NCBI RefSeq assembly: GCF_001693385.1
Contig: NZ_CP016428.1
Span: 6,882,001-6,946,000, forward strand
From: Bradyrhizobium icense
Lineage (GTDB): Bacteria; Pseudomonadota; Alphaproteobacteria; Rhizobiales; Xanthobacteraceae
Length of the DNA stretch: 64,000 bases
Direction: 5' to 3'
The position numbers and the translations under genes were made by a program. Position 1 is the stretch's first letter, and each line of letters starts with the position of its first letter. The notes below the pieces were generated by a model. The model did not search any database and was not told the DNA's origin. It saw only the letters and a program-made list of their open reading frames with translations. Of the stretch, positions 35,003 to 43,136 are shown piece by piece.

Positions 35003-36181
35003 TTACTCGCCCAACTGAAACCGCTCGAAGCGATCCAGCTCCTCCTCGATGCGGCGCTTGTAATCCTTGCGCGGCGCCCTCGCGGCGCCCTTGCCGACCC
35101 AGCTCCATTTCTGCATCAGGAGTTTCTTGTTCTGGCGGTCGGTTTTGAGATCGACGGCGGCAACGATGTCTTCACCGACCAGCACCGGAAGTGCGAAATA
35201 GCCGAAGAAACGCTTCTCCTTCGGCACATAGGCCTCGAAGCGGTGGCCGTAATCGAAGAACAGTTCGGTGCGCTTGCGCTGGATGATCAGGGGATCGAAC
35301 GGCGAGAGGATGTGCACCGGGCCATCGCCCTCGCCTCCCGGCACCGCCCCATCCGCATCGAGCACTTCGGGCCGCGTCCAGTGCTCCTGCTTGCCGGCGC
35401 CTTCGAGCGCAACCGGCACCAGCTCCTTGCGCCGCACCCGCGCCTCGATCAGGCGCCGCACCGCCGGCTTGCTCGGCGCATCGAGATGGCAGACGGAATC
35501 GAGGCTGACGACGCCTTGGGAGCGAAGCGCGCGGTCGAGCAGGTAGGCGGTGATCTCCGCCGAGGGGGCCGGCTTTGGCGGCTTGTCCCAACCGAAATGC
35601 CGCGTCATCAGCTCATAGGTCTTGAGCATGCCGGTGCGTTCGGAGATCGTCACTTCGCCGGTGTAGAAGGCAAGCTGCAGCGCCCGTTTCGAGGGTTTGC
35701 GGCTCTGCCAGAGATGTTCCTTCTCGGTCAGAACGTCGTCGTCGATATCGCGGATGGTCAGTGCGCCGTCGCGCCGCAACAGCCGCATCACCTTGCGGGT
35801 GTCCTCCGGCTTGACGGAAGCAAACCATCTGTGGCCGTCGCGCCGGTGCTCTCGCATCGCCGGAACGAAGAAGCGAAAATCCTTCGCCGGTACATAGGAC
35901 AGGGCGTGGGTCCAGTATTCGAACACGCTTTTGTCCACGCTCTGCGCCTGGCGCAGGTCGGCGCGTGCGTAAGCGGGAATGCGGCTATAGAGAATGTGGT
36001 GATGGCACCGCTCGATGACGTGGATGGTGTCGATCTGGACATAGCCGAGATGGTCCACCGCAGCCGCGACGGCCTGCGGTCCGGCGCCGAACGGCTCGCT
36101 GGTATCGAGCCGCTGGGCATGCAGCCAGATTCGCCGGGCCTCAAGCTTGGTCAGGGGACGGGGTTCAGTCGCGCGGGGCAT
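35003..36181 (-). CDS. ycaQ: YcaQ-family DNA glycosylase (AlkX type)
   Basis: A 392-aa HTH_42/YcaQ-family protein that in E. coli unhooks interstrand crosslinks and removes bulky N7 guanine adducts. The catalytic QxD motif is visible as YVQIDTI (Q49, D51). Other family segments include ERCHHHILYSRIPAYARADL, EYWTHALSYVPAKDFRFF and DPLIIQRKRTELFFDYGHRF. ATG 36181 is chosen because the N-terminus matches the family start; the frame extends further upstream without support. Isolated gene. Confidence 0.87.
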   Translation of the reverse strand: MPRATEPRPLTKLEARRIWLHAQRLDTSEPFGAGPQAVAAAVDHLGYVQIDTIHVIERCHHHILYSRIPAYARADLRQAQSVDKSVFEYWTHALSYVPAKDFRFFVPAMREHRRDGHRWFASVKPEDTRKVMRLLRRDGALTIRDIDDDVLTEKEHLWQSRKPSKRALQLAFYTGEVTISERTGMLKTYELMTRHFGWDKPPKPAPSAEITAYLLDRALRSQGVVSLDSVCHLDAPSKPAVRRLIEARVRRKELVPVALEGAGKQEHWTRPEVLDADGAVPGGEGDGPVHILSPFDPLIIQRKRTELFFDYGHRFEAYVPKEKRFFGYFALPVLVGEDIVAAVDLKTDRQNKKLLMQKWSWVGKGAARAPRKDYKRRIEEELDRFERFQLGE

Positions 36182-36260
36182 CGCGCGGCAATGTAGCGGG
36201 ATTCGCGCGCGGAGGGAGTCCCCGGGTTCCTTGACCGCCGCCTCGCGCCGCGAACTCACC

Positions 36261-36491
36261 TCACGGCTTCTGCTGCTCTCCGACGCTGCCGGTTGCGATC
36301 TCGGCCTCGCAGGAGGCGCGGCCGGGCTGGGGCGCATGGCATTTGTAGACGTGGCCGGTGAGGCGATCGACCAGCCACGCGTTCTCTTCCGTCGGGCTTT
36401 CGAACCCGACATAGCGGCTGCCGAGCGAGTTGATCAGCGTCGACAGCAAGATTGCAGCGGCGATCATCGCCGCGCCGATCAGTGTTGGCAT
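36261..36491 (-). CDS. small membrane protein, 76 aa
   Basis: MPTLIGAAMIAAAILLSTLI forms one N-terminal helix. A short soluble part with two Cys follows (YVGFESPTEENAWLVDRLTG, then HVYKCHAPQPGRASCE), possibly a disulfide outside the membrane. Unknown function; similar short proteins exist in Bradyrhizobium-like genomes. ATG 36491 directly precedes the helix. Confidence 0.62.
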   Translation of the reverse strand: MPTLIGAAMIAAAILLSTLINSLGSRYVGFESPTEENAWLVDRLTGHVYKCHAPQPGRASCEAEIATGSVGEQQKP

Positions 36492-36962
36492 TGAACTTCT
36501 GGAACCGGCTGGCTCCGATGCGCTGGTGCGATAACCCAGGTACTCACGCTGACGCTTGACTGATTGTAACACCCGCCCCGCCCGTTTGGTTGTCCCGAAC
36601 GAATTCTTCTTCCGATTTTTTTGTGAGTCGTTTTGCTAGAGACGCATCTGGCCGATTTGTTGTCCACAGATCGGCGCTGGCGCGACGATCCACTTTTTTC
36701 TGTGCGAGGAACGGGAAATGACTCACCTGCCGAATGATATGCAGCGCGCACCGTAAAGTTACGTACTGCAGCGCGTTGGCCCGCCATGCCTGGATGGCCG
36801 TCCAGCGCGCGTGGTCCCGATCGACTTGCCGCAAGCGTCGATGCCGGAGTCGGCTCCGGTCAGGCGACGTTCGACGTTGGGGCACCGGCGGACGGTCGAG
36901 GTCGGTACGTTTCCGGGTGTTGTCTCTGGAAACGGTCCGCGACCTAATCCGCCCAATCGAAC

Positions 36963-36980
36963 GCGTGATTCAAATCACGC
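36963..36980. promoter_or_regulatory. CRP-family palindrome, distal
   Basis: GCGTGATT-CA-AATCACGC, perfect 8-bp arms; contains GTGA-N6-TCAC, the core recognised by CRP/FNR-superfamily regulators. About 236 bp upstream of the OmpA-family ATG. Confidence 0.55.
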
Positions 36981-37102
36981 AAGGAAGGTCGAACGAATCA
37001 AATCCGCCGACGACACGGCGGCAAGCAAGATGCCATGCCCGGCCTTCAACGCCTTGGAGCGCCTATTGAAAAGTCCGTTCCTTGCGAAGGCCGGCCTTTC
37101 CC

Positions 37103-37122
37103 AATGTGACTTGTATCACATT
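37103..37122. promoter_or_regulatory. CRP-family palindrome, proximal
   Basis: AATGTGA-CTTGTA-TCACATT, matching the E. coli CRP consensus TGTGA-N6-TCACA with extended symmetry. Centre about 95 bp upstream of the OmpA-family ATG. Confidence 0.65.
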
Positions 37123-37207
37123 GCCGGTTTTGAACCCGTCCTATCGTCGCTGCATCAAAACGTCATGCACGCCAGTTTGCAGGCGTTAACAACTGAGGAC
37201 TAAGACA

Positions 37208-37840
37208 ATGACCCGCTTTCTTTCGATCACGACTATCGGCGCTGCGCTGTCGATGACGGCAGGCATCGCTGTCGCCGGCGACGCCGTCTCGGCCGACAAG
37301 ATCCTGGACGCCCTGAAGCCGAAGCCGGGCGTGACCCGCGGCCTCTCGACCGGCCCGCAGCAGCCGGTGGACGCTGCCGCAAAGGCCAAGGAAGTCAGCT
37401 TCGTCGACACCCTGCGCAACCGCAAGACCCGGTCGCTGTCGCTCGGCGAGCGCCAGGAAATCGCGGAACTTGCCGCGAGCAAGCCGAAGATCGATCTCGA
37501 AATTCAATTCGACTACAATTCGGCCGACATCAGCAAGAACTCGGTTTCCGCGGTGCAGGAGCTCGGCAAGGCGCTCTCCGATTCGAGCCTGAAGGGTTCG
37601 ACCTTCGTGGTCGCCGGTCACACCGACGCGATCGGCGGTGAGGCTTACAACCAGGATCTCTCCGAACGCCGCGCCGATACGATCAAGAAGTACCTGACCG
37701 AGAAGTACGGCATCGCCGGTTCCAATCTCGTGACGGTCGGGTACGGCGAGACCAGGCCGAAGGATGTGAACGCGCCGATGGACCCCACCAACCGCCGCGT
37801 TCAGGTCGTCAACATGGATAGCAAGACCGCTGCCAAGTGA
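37208..37840 (+). CDS. OmpA-family peptidoglycan-associated protein
   Basis: A 210-aa exported protein with a signal peptide (residues ~1-23) and an OmpA C-terminal domain from about residue 90. The domain begins with EIQFDYNSADIS and carries the peptidoglycan-contacting NQDLSERRADTIKKYL helix and VGYGETRPK. No beta-barrel precedes it; the N-terminal ~65 residues are unstructured or helical. Outer-membrane/cell-wall linker inferred. The likely promoter carries two CRP-like sites. Confidence 0.88.
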   Translation: MTRFLSITTIGAALSMTAGIAVAGDAVSADKILDALKPKPGVTRGLSTGPQQPVDAAAKAKEVSFVDTLRNRKTRSLSLGERQEIAELAASKPKIDLEIQFDYNSADISKNSVSAVQELGKALSDSSLKGSTFVVAGHTDAIGGEAYNQDLSERRADTIKKYLTEKYGIAGSNLVTVGYGETRPKDVNAPMDPTNRRVQVVNMDSKTAAK

Positions 37841-37871
37841 GGTTCTGAAAGGTAAGGTCTTGAAAGCCGAT

Positions 37872-37895
37872 CCGCCTGCCGCCAGCGGCAGGCGG
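37872..37895. terminator. hairpin between convergent genes
   Basis: CCGCCTGCCG-CCAG-CGGCAGGCGG, a perfect 10-bp stem, sits between the ends of the OmpA-family and PMT genes. There is no T-run on either side, so it may act with Rho or protect 3' ends. Confidence 0.45.
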
Positions 37896-37929
37896 TCACC
37901 CCTCCTTCGCAAGCGGAAGAGGTGCCGCC

Positions 37930-39234
37930 TCAAATCCAGTTCTGGAAGATCATCAGGCGGCTGAACGTCGCCATCGAAGTACCTATGAACGCGGCCGAGA
38001 TCGGCAACATTGCGGCAAAGCCGGCAAAGCCGATTGCAACATAGGCCCATAGCACCCAACCGGGCATGCTGCGGCGTTTCAAGGCATACACCAGTGCAAA
38101 GCTCGCCGTGGTGGCTGCCGGCAGGTAGTAATAGATGAAGCCGAGCGTTCGCGGCAGCAACGCCCATGCGAGGTATGGGCCGAAATAGAATGCCAGTATC
38201 AGGAAGGCATCGAGCCGCCGCGTAGCGATCCAGTCGCGCAGGCAGATCGCGACCGCAATCAACGCCGGCCACAGGATCAGAGGATTGCCGAGGAGGACCA
38301 CGGCGGCGATACGGTCTTCGTCGACCTTGTCGAAGAGGTACCAGACGGGGCGAACCAGGAACGGCCAGGACGGCCATGAACTCATATAGGTGTGCCCCGC
38401 GATTGCGGTCGTGGTGTTGTCGCTGAGGATCCGCCGTTGCGCGTCCACGATATTCGCAACCGACAGTCCGTAGAGCGGAATGAAGGTCGCGAGATAGACG
38501 CTCACCGGAACCAGCACAAAGCAGATGGCGAAATGCCACCACCTGAAATCGGGCCAGAGACCGGGCCGATACCAATCCTCCGGCCGGGCATCCGCAAATT
38601 GAGTGCGCCAGCTTTGCATCAAGCGGATCACGGCGACGATGATGATGCAGACCGCGAGCGCAAACAGCCCGCTCCATTTGCAGCCGGCCGACAGGCCAAA
38701 GCCGATCCCGGCAAGCGCGAACCACAGATGCGGCCGCTCCCTTCGAAAGCCATGCACGAACGCCGCGATAGCGAACAGGCTGAACGCGAGCGCAAAAATA
38801 TCCAGCATCGCGATCCGCGATTGCACGAACAGCATCTGGTTGAAAAAGGCAAGCAGGCTCGCCGCGATGGCCGGACCCTGGGCTGCGAACAGCGCCAGGC
38901 CGCATAGATACACCGCAACAACGGCAAGCGATCCGAACAGAATTCCAGGATAGCGCCAACCCAACGGCCCGTCACCGAATGAATGGATCGACAGCGCGAT
39001 GAGCTGTTTGCCGAGTGGCGGATGCATCGGGTTGAGCATCGGCTCTCGCATCGCCGGCTCGAGCATCTGGCGCGCCGCCGGGACGTAATGCACCTCGTCG
39101 AAATAGAATTTCTCCGGCGTGGTGACGCCGATCAGCATCGCAAAGTGCGCAAGAACAAAAAGAAGTCCCGCGGTGATGCCCGTGCGCATCACCGAATCAG
39201 GCAGAACAGAAAATGATCGGGTTGCTGGCTTCAC
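37930..39234 (-). CDS. PMT/GT39-like glycosyltransferase
   Basis: A 434-aa polytopic membrane protein of the dolichyl-phosphate mannose:protein mannosyltransferase class (GT-C fold). The acidic motif FDEVHYVPAAR after helix 1 is the catalytic D-E pair, followed by HPPLGKQLIALSIH. About ten further helices follow. Transfers a sugar from a lipid-phosphate carrier to proteins or lipids; acceptor unknown. The start is GTG 39234; ATG 39189 (MRTGITAG) is an alternative and would still keep helix 1. Confidence 0.84.
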   Translation of the reverse strand: MKPATRSFSVLPDSVMRTGITAGLLFVLAHFAMLIGVTTPEKFYFDEVHYVPAARQMLEPAMREPMLNPMHPPLGKQLIALSIHSFGDGPLGWRYPGILFGSLAVVAVYLCGLALFAAQGPAIAASLLAFFNQMLFVQSRIAMLDIFALAFSLFAIAAFVHGFRRERPHLWFALAGIGFGLSAGCKWSGLFALAVCIIIVAVIRLMQSWRTQFADARPEDWYRPGLWPDFRWWHFAICFVLVPVSVYLATFIPLYGLSVANIVDAQRRILSDNTTTAIAGHTYMSSWPSWPFLVRPVWYLFDKVDEDRIAAVVLLGNPLILWPALIAVAICLRDWIATRRLDAFLILAFYFGPYLAWALLPRTLGFIYYYLPAATTASFALVYALKRRSMPGWVLWAYVAIGFAGFAAMLPISAAFIGTSMATFSRLMIFQNWI

Positions 39235-39529
39235 GGACGATTTGGGACGGGATCAGGGACTGACTGACATTGCGGCGAAAATTGAGTGTGATGGCTCTGG
39301 ATGTTCATGTCCATCGCATCGAAGCGTTTCGATCTCGCAATCACCAACCAGGGGGCGAGTAAGCCGGGCTCCCCAGCAGCACGTTGCCGAGCACGCGGCA
39401 TCCGGTTCAAGCGCTGTCCGGCCAGGTCGTTGATCGGCGCAGCGTTCGGACCGGGCCCGGCCGCCGGAGGCGTGCGGATGCCCGGCCTTGGGTTGAGGAT
39501 CAGTTATTAGAGCGCAGCAACATCAAATC

Positions 39530-39635
39530 CTCCTGGTGAGGAGGCGCCTTAGCGCCATCTCGAACCACGAGGCCCTGCCGGTACCATTCATCCTTCGAGA
39601 CGCGCGCTCCTCAGGATGAGGTCTGACAAAGGTAG
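39530..39635. repeat. dispersed repeat CATCCTTCGAGACGC / CCTCAGGATGAGG
   Basis: CATCCTTCGAGACGCGCGCTC followed by CTCAGGATGAGG forms an inverted repeat around the 'GCTC' core, preceded by the GAGGCGCCTTAGCGCCATCTCG unit, itself with GGCGC/GCGCC symmetry. Frequent in Bradyrhizobium-like intergenic regions. Confidence 0.6.
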
Positions 39636-39725
39636 GGGCAAAGGCGCGCTTGCGCCGTGCCCACCATCTCTCCGTGTATCGCGAATGGTAAATGGTGGGC
39701 ACGCTATCGCTTTGCCCACCCGATT
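39632..39725. repeat. dispersed palindromic repeat (copy 2, inverted)
   Basis: GCCGTGCCCACCAT (39653-39666) pairs with ATGGTGGGCACGC (39692-39704). The left flank GGGGCAAAGGCGCGCTTGCG is the reverse complement of the right flank of the copy at 1115-1180. Confidence 0.7.
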
Positions 39726-39735
39726 TGCGTTCATA

Positions 39736-40167
39736 TCAGGCGGCGGCCGTGGCGGATTGCGCAGCGGTTGCGGCCGCGACATCCATCCACATCACTTCCC
39801 AATGGTGACCGTCGGGATCTTCAAAACTGCGGCCGTACATGAAGCCGTAATCCTGCTTCGGGCCCGGATCGGCGCCACCGCCCGCGCCTTGCGCTTTGCC
39901 GACCATGTCGTCGACCGCGTCGCGGCTATCGGCAGAAAGACAAATCAGAACCTGGCTGGTGGCCTTGGCATCGGCAATCTTCTTCGGGGTGAACTGGCGG
40001 TACTTGTCGTGCGTCAGCAGCATGACGTAGATGGTCTCGGAGAACACCATGCAGGACGCCGTATCATCGCAGAATTGCGGATTCTTTTCGCCGCCGATTG
40101 CCTGATAGAAGGCGGTCGAGCGGGCGAGATCGCTGACAGGCAGATTGACGAAGATCATTTTAGCCAT
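39736..40167 (-). CDS. VOC-superfamily (glyoxalase-like) protein
   Basis: A 143-aa vicinal oxygen chelate protein with two beta-alpha-beta-beta-beta modules. The first module starts MIFVNLPVSDLARSTAFYQA, and the second ends YGRSFEDPDGHHWEVMW, the family C-terminal metal motif (E in WEVMW). Could bind a metal and act as a lyase, dioxygenase or resistance protein; substrate unknown. AAAAGGAG before ATG 40167 supports the start. Confidence 0.86.
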   Translation of the reverse strand: MAKMIFVNLPVSDLARSTAFYQAIGGEKNPQFCDDTASCMVFSETIYVMLLTHDKYRQFTPKKIADAKATSQVLICLSADSRDAVDDMVGKAQGAGGGADPGPKQDYGFMYGRSFEDPDGHHWEVMWMDVAAATAAQSATAAA

Positions 40168-40482
40168 GATGGGCTCCTTTTCGCGGGGTTCAGGCCGAGG
40201 ACGAGCGGGCGCCGCTCGATCCGACACCCATTTTCAATTTTTTTGGGAGGCTACCTCGGTTCGTCATGGCCAAACTGGTCAGCGCCATCCCGGCCTGCTG
40301 TTCCGACGGAACGCACTTCCTGCGTGAAGACGCGCTTGGCGCTCTTGTCCTGCCTGGCCGCTCAGAAACGCGTACCCCCCGCTATACTTGACGTACCGAA
40401 AACGTTCCGGACATAGCCGTCAGGCCGTGACAGGGTGGTTGATTCGGGTTCTCGAAAATTTGTCAGGTGACAACATCAAAAG

Positions 40483-40501
40483 TGTTGCCACATTGGCAAC
40501 A
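40483..40501. promoter_or_regulatory. inverted repeat TGTTGCC-N5-GGCAACA
   Basis: Perfect 7-bp arms with a 5-bp spacer, AAA following. Size and symmetry resemble an operator for a small repressor, or a short terminator stem. No regulator gene is adjacent. Confidence 0.4.
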
Positions 40502-40570
40502 AAGGTCTTTGAGGCCTAACGTTTTGTGCATAGGGTGTACACGATTCAGGGACAAACTGTCCTAGAAGCA

Positions 40571-40718
40571 CAAGAGCCGCCCCGGATGGACCCGAGACGG
40601 CTCTTGCTCCAAGCCCCGACTATGACGCGGGGTGGTCGGTCCCCTTCCAACCGGACGGGATCGCCAGCTAGGGTGCAGGCACGGTGCTTCTTCCTTCGCA
40701 GGGCGTGAAGCATTGTGC
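40571..40718 (+). ncRNA. candidate structured RNA (two long stems)
   Basis: Stem 1: CAAGAGCCG (40571-40579) with CGGCTCTTG (40598-40606). Stem 2: GCACGGTGCTTC (40679-40690) with GAAGCATTGTGC (40707-40718), where the two non-Watson-Crick positions can form G-U or near pairs. A smaller CCTTGC/GCAAGG stem follows at 40728-40747. No match to a known riboswitch is evident; this could be a leader for the small ORF at 40809 or a free small RNA. Strand uncertain. Confidence 0.3.
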
Positions 40719-40808
40719 CGCTCTAACCCTTGCAACATGGCGCAAGGCGTGACTCCAATGCAAGGCAACAACGCCAATAAATTCATGGGGTTGGGAATCT
40801 TTTAAATC

Positions 40809-40979
40809 TTGACCAGAATCAAGACTCAGCGTCAGCGCAGCGCTGACGTCGCCGATTCGCCAACCCGTGATGAGATCTTGAAGCGGATGCTCAAGATGCC
40901 TCCGAAGCCGCACAAGTCGCCTGCCAAGTTGGCGAAGCGGAAAGCCGTCAGGCCCAAAAAGGCTCACACGAAAGACTAG
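40809..40979 (+). CDS. small basic protein, 56 aa (TTG start)
   Basis: From TTG 40809 (in-frame TAA just upstream at 40803) the frame reads MTRIKTQRQRSADVADSPTR, then a helix (DEILKRMLKMPPKPHKSPAK) and a Lys/Arg tail ending in HTKD before TAG. A core 'RMLxxPPKPHK' is seen in short rhizobial proteins of unknown role, which is the main reason to believe it. No strong ribosome-binding site. Confidence 0.4.
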   Translation: MTRIKTQRQRSADVADSPTRDEILKRMLKMPPKPHKSPAKLAKRKAVRPKKAHTKD

Positions 40980-41028
40980 GTTGTGTGTGCGCCGGTTTGA
41001 TGATCAAAGATTGAGCCGGGGCTGATGG

Positions 41029-42030
41029 ATGTCAAAAGTATCTTTCCAGTTGCGGTACGATGGGCCTGCGCTCTCTGAGCACGGGATGGATGTTGCTGAT
41101 CTTGCGCCCGCTCTCCTAGCACTAGGAGAGTTGATTAAGCGGGCTAACGCCTCACTTAACGGCGACGCCTCCAAAGTTAATCTGATCGTTCAATCAGACT
41201 TTGAGCACAAGTGTTTCCAGGTAAATCTGGAATTGGTGCAATCGATCTTGGCAACGATCGGCTCGTTCCTGACGGATGAAAAAGCGCTGAAGAATGCTCA
41301 AACGATAGCGGGTTGGCTCGGGCTGATTGGATTGCCAACCACGGCAATCGGTCTCTTCGCTTATCTTGCCCGGCGAAAGGGTAAGGAGATTGAGAGCGTT
41401 GTTCCTGTCACTGATGAAACAACTCTTTCGACCAGTGATTCTCAAGGTACTGTTGCAATCAAGTTTAAGGGCGACGGTGACGGTCATTCTATTGTCGTCA
41501 ACCAGAACGTCTATCTTCTTGGGGAAGATCCAGTAATCCGAGACTATGCGGCAAAAGTAGTCTCGCCCTTAAGGCGCCAAGGTATCGACACTCTCCAGTT
41601 CAATCCAGAGAGCGCTTCAAGGGGAGAGGTCATAACTAAGAGTGATGCCGACGCGATCATTTCTGGTCGTGCTGAATTACAGGCACAGGAAGAGGAAACG
41701 TTTGAACCGCAGCCTATCGTTGCGCACCTTCAAGTTAGCCGCCCGGATTTTGAACCTAAGGCCCACATTTGGCGGTTCCGATATGGAGATAAAACGATCT
41801 CGGTCGATATTAGCGAGACAGAAATAGCGAAACAGGTGCGCGCGCGAGGTTCAGTCGGGCTGGCAGATACTTGGCGTGTTAGGATGCTCGTAACAGAAAA
41901 AAGAACCGCCGGCGGCAACTATAAAAATGAATACAAAATTGCCGAGGTTCTGGATTTTATCCCAGCGCCTCGACAAGCCGCTTTCCGTTTCATTTCTGAC
42001 GACGAAGACGACGTCAGCGAAGGAACTTAA
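41029..42030 (+). CDS. orphan single-helix membrane protein, 333 aa
   Basis: I do not recognise this protein. Residues 1-85 form a mixed domain starting MSKVSFQLRYDGPALSEHGM. A single hydrophobic helix lies around 93-115 (AGWLGLIGLPTTAIGLFAYL, then ARRKGKE as a positive stop). Residues 130-185 are beta-rich with Gly/Asp loops (VAIKFKGDGDGHSIVVNQNV), and 245-325 form another strand-rich domain. The acidic tail DDEDDVSEGT ends it. The codon use and base composition are clearly lower in GC than in neighbours, and a transposase remnant follows 11 bp downstream, so acquisition is likely. It is read alone, not in an obvious operon. Confidence 0.75.
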   Translation: MSKVSFQLRYDGPALSEHGMDVADLAPALLALGELIKRANASLNGDASKVNLIVQSDFEHKCFQVNLELVQSILATIGSFLTDEKALKNAQTIAGWLGLIGLPTTAIGLFAYLARRKGKEIESVVPVTDETTLSTSDSQGTVAIKFKGDGDGHSIVVNQNVYLLGEDPVIRDYAAKVVSPLRRQGIDTLQFNPESASRGEVITKSDADAIISGRAELQAQEEETFEPQPIVAHLQVSRPDFEPKAHIWRFRYGDKTISVDISETEIAKQVRARGSVGLADTWRVRMLVTEKRTAGGNYKNEYKIAEVLDFIPAPRQAAFRFISDDEDDVSEGT

Positions 42031-42041
42031 GAGCCAATTGC

Positions 42042-42316
42042 TTAGGCGACTTCGGCTTCACTAGGTCTGCGATATATCAACCGCTTGCCAACGATTCCCT
42101 GCATCGCTTTGTCGGCGCGCATGCCATCGGTGTAGCCAAGCTTCATGCGGTAGGTGTAACGGAAATAGAATTCCGCGAGATAGCGCTTCAAGTGAGCCTC
42201 GCGGACGTGGTGATAGGTGCCGTTGATGCCGCGCCTGAGGATCGAGAAGTAGCCTTCGACGCTGTGTGAGTGAGCAGGCACGCACTCCGCCGGTCGAACA
42301 CGATCGCGCGATCAGA
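42042..42316 (-). pseudogene. IS1595/ISXO2-type transposase remnant
   Basis: The minus-strand frame reads ...PAHSHSVEGYFSILRRG, then INGTYHHVREAHLKRYLAEF and YFRYTYRMKLGYTD, the C-terminal part of an ISXO2-like DDE transposase (catalytic Glu in VEGYFS). The N-terminal two thirds and start are absent, and a stop interrupts the frame further 5'. No terminal inverted repeats were seen. It abuts the crotonase gene at its right side. Confidence 0.82.
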
Positions 42317-42353
42317 CGGGTCGTGCACGAATGCGCGGGCCCCCGCGGCCTGC

Positions 42354-43091
42354 CTACCTGCCTTTGAAGTCAGGCTTGCGCTTTTCGGCGAACGCCTTGA
42401 CGCCTTCCTTGAGGTCGTCGCTGTCGCGCACGACGTCGAGCAGCCGGCGCACCTCGGCGACCGTCTCAAGTGGCCCCTTCGGCATCGCATCGCGCGCGAG
42501 CTTCTTCAGGGCTCGAACCACCAGGGGCGCGTTGGCGGCAATCTTTGCAGCCATCTCCTGGGCGAGCACGACATGCTGCCCCTTCGGCGCGACCTTGTTG
42601 ACGAAACCGATCTGATAGGCCCGCTCCGCCGACATTTCCTCGCCGACCAGCAGAAATTCCATGGCAATCTTGTGCGGCATGCGCGCCATCACCGAAGAGA
42701 CGCCGCCGGCGGTGGTGCCGATCTTGCCCTCGGGGTAGATGAACCGCGTCGTCTCCGAGGCCACGCACATGTCGGCCATCTGCACCAGCACGAATGCGCC
42801 GCCGACGACCCATCCCGACGTCGCGGCGATGACGGGCTTGTCGAGTTCGACGCCCAAGCCGGGCACTGCGTGCCACATGTTGACGGGGAGATCCCTGACG
42901 TCGGCGCCGACCGAAAAGTATTTTTCTTCGGACGACGCGAGCACCGCGACGCGGTCGTCGCTTTCGTGAAAGCGGAGCCAGGCCTCGCGCAGTTCGTCAC
43001 ATAACGCATTGTTGAGCGCGTTATGCGCCGACGTGCGGTCCATCGTGATGGTGGCGACATGGCCTGCGCTTTCGTAGCGAACAAGCTTCAT
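42354..43091 (-). CDS. enoyl-CoA hydratase/isomerase-family protein
   Basis: A 245-aa crotonase-superfamily protein. The first oxyanion-hole loop is KYFSVGADVRDLP, the second PVIAATSGWVVGGAFVLVQM. The usual catalytic Glu positions are in YPEGKIGTTAGG. GGGGGAAA upstream of ATG 43091 supports the start. Could act on branched or aromatic acyl-CoA; no operon partner gives the substrate. Neighbouring cupin gene lies 45 bp downstream of its start, on the same strand. Confidence 0.85.
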   Translation of the reverse strand: MKLVRYESAGHVATITMDRTSAHNALNNALCDELREAWLRFHESDDRVAVLASSEEKYFSVGADVRDLPVNMWHAVPGLGVELDKPVIAATSGWVVGGAFVLVQMADMCVASETTRFIYPEGKIGTTAGGVSSVMARMPHKIAMEFLLVGEEMSAERAYQIGFVNKVAPKGQHVVLAQEMAAKIAANAPLVVRALKKLARDAMPKGPLETVAEVRRLLDVVRDSDDLKEGVKAFAEKRKPDFKGR

Positions 43092-43136
43092 GGGATTTCC
43101 CCCGCGACATCCGCACGACGACGGCGTTTGTTGTTT

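Larger units (their letters stand above)
36492..37207. other. 716-bp non-coding region with two CRP-like sites
   Basis: No gene was found. Part of it is AT-rich (36590-36640). It contains two perfect-symmetry GTGA-N6-TCAC palindromes (listed separately) and presumably the ompA-family promoter. Its length and a lack of repeats leave room for a small RNA. Confidence 0.5.
39235..39735. other. 501-bp gap with two repeats
   Basis: No gene recognised. The right half (39530-39725) is filled by two dispersed repeat units. The left half, 39235-39529, is high-GC unique sequence with no coding signal I trust. Confidence 0.5.
40168..40808. other. 641-bp non-coding stretch with several stem-loops
   Basis: Left edge of the accessory stretch. 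No coding sequence is convincing. Between 40483 and 40747 there are four independent inverted repeats (listed separately), which is unusual density for spacer DNA and suggests structured RNA or regulator binding sites. Confidence 0.5.

Noticed and set aside
40571..40718. Known riboswitch
   Set aside because: Stems were seen, but no conserved core of a riboswitch class I can recall, and no fitting metabolic gene follows.
42042..42316. Complete insertion sequence
   Set aside because: Only the transposase C-terminus remains; no terminal inverted repeats or full frame.
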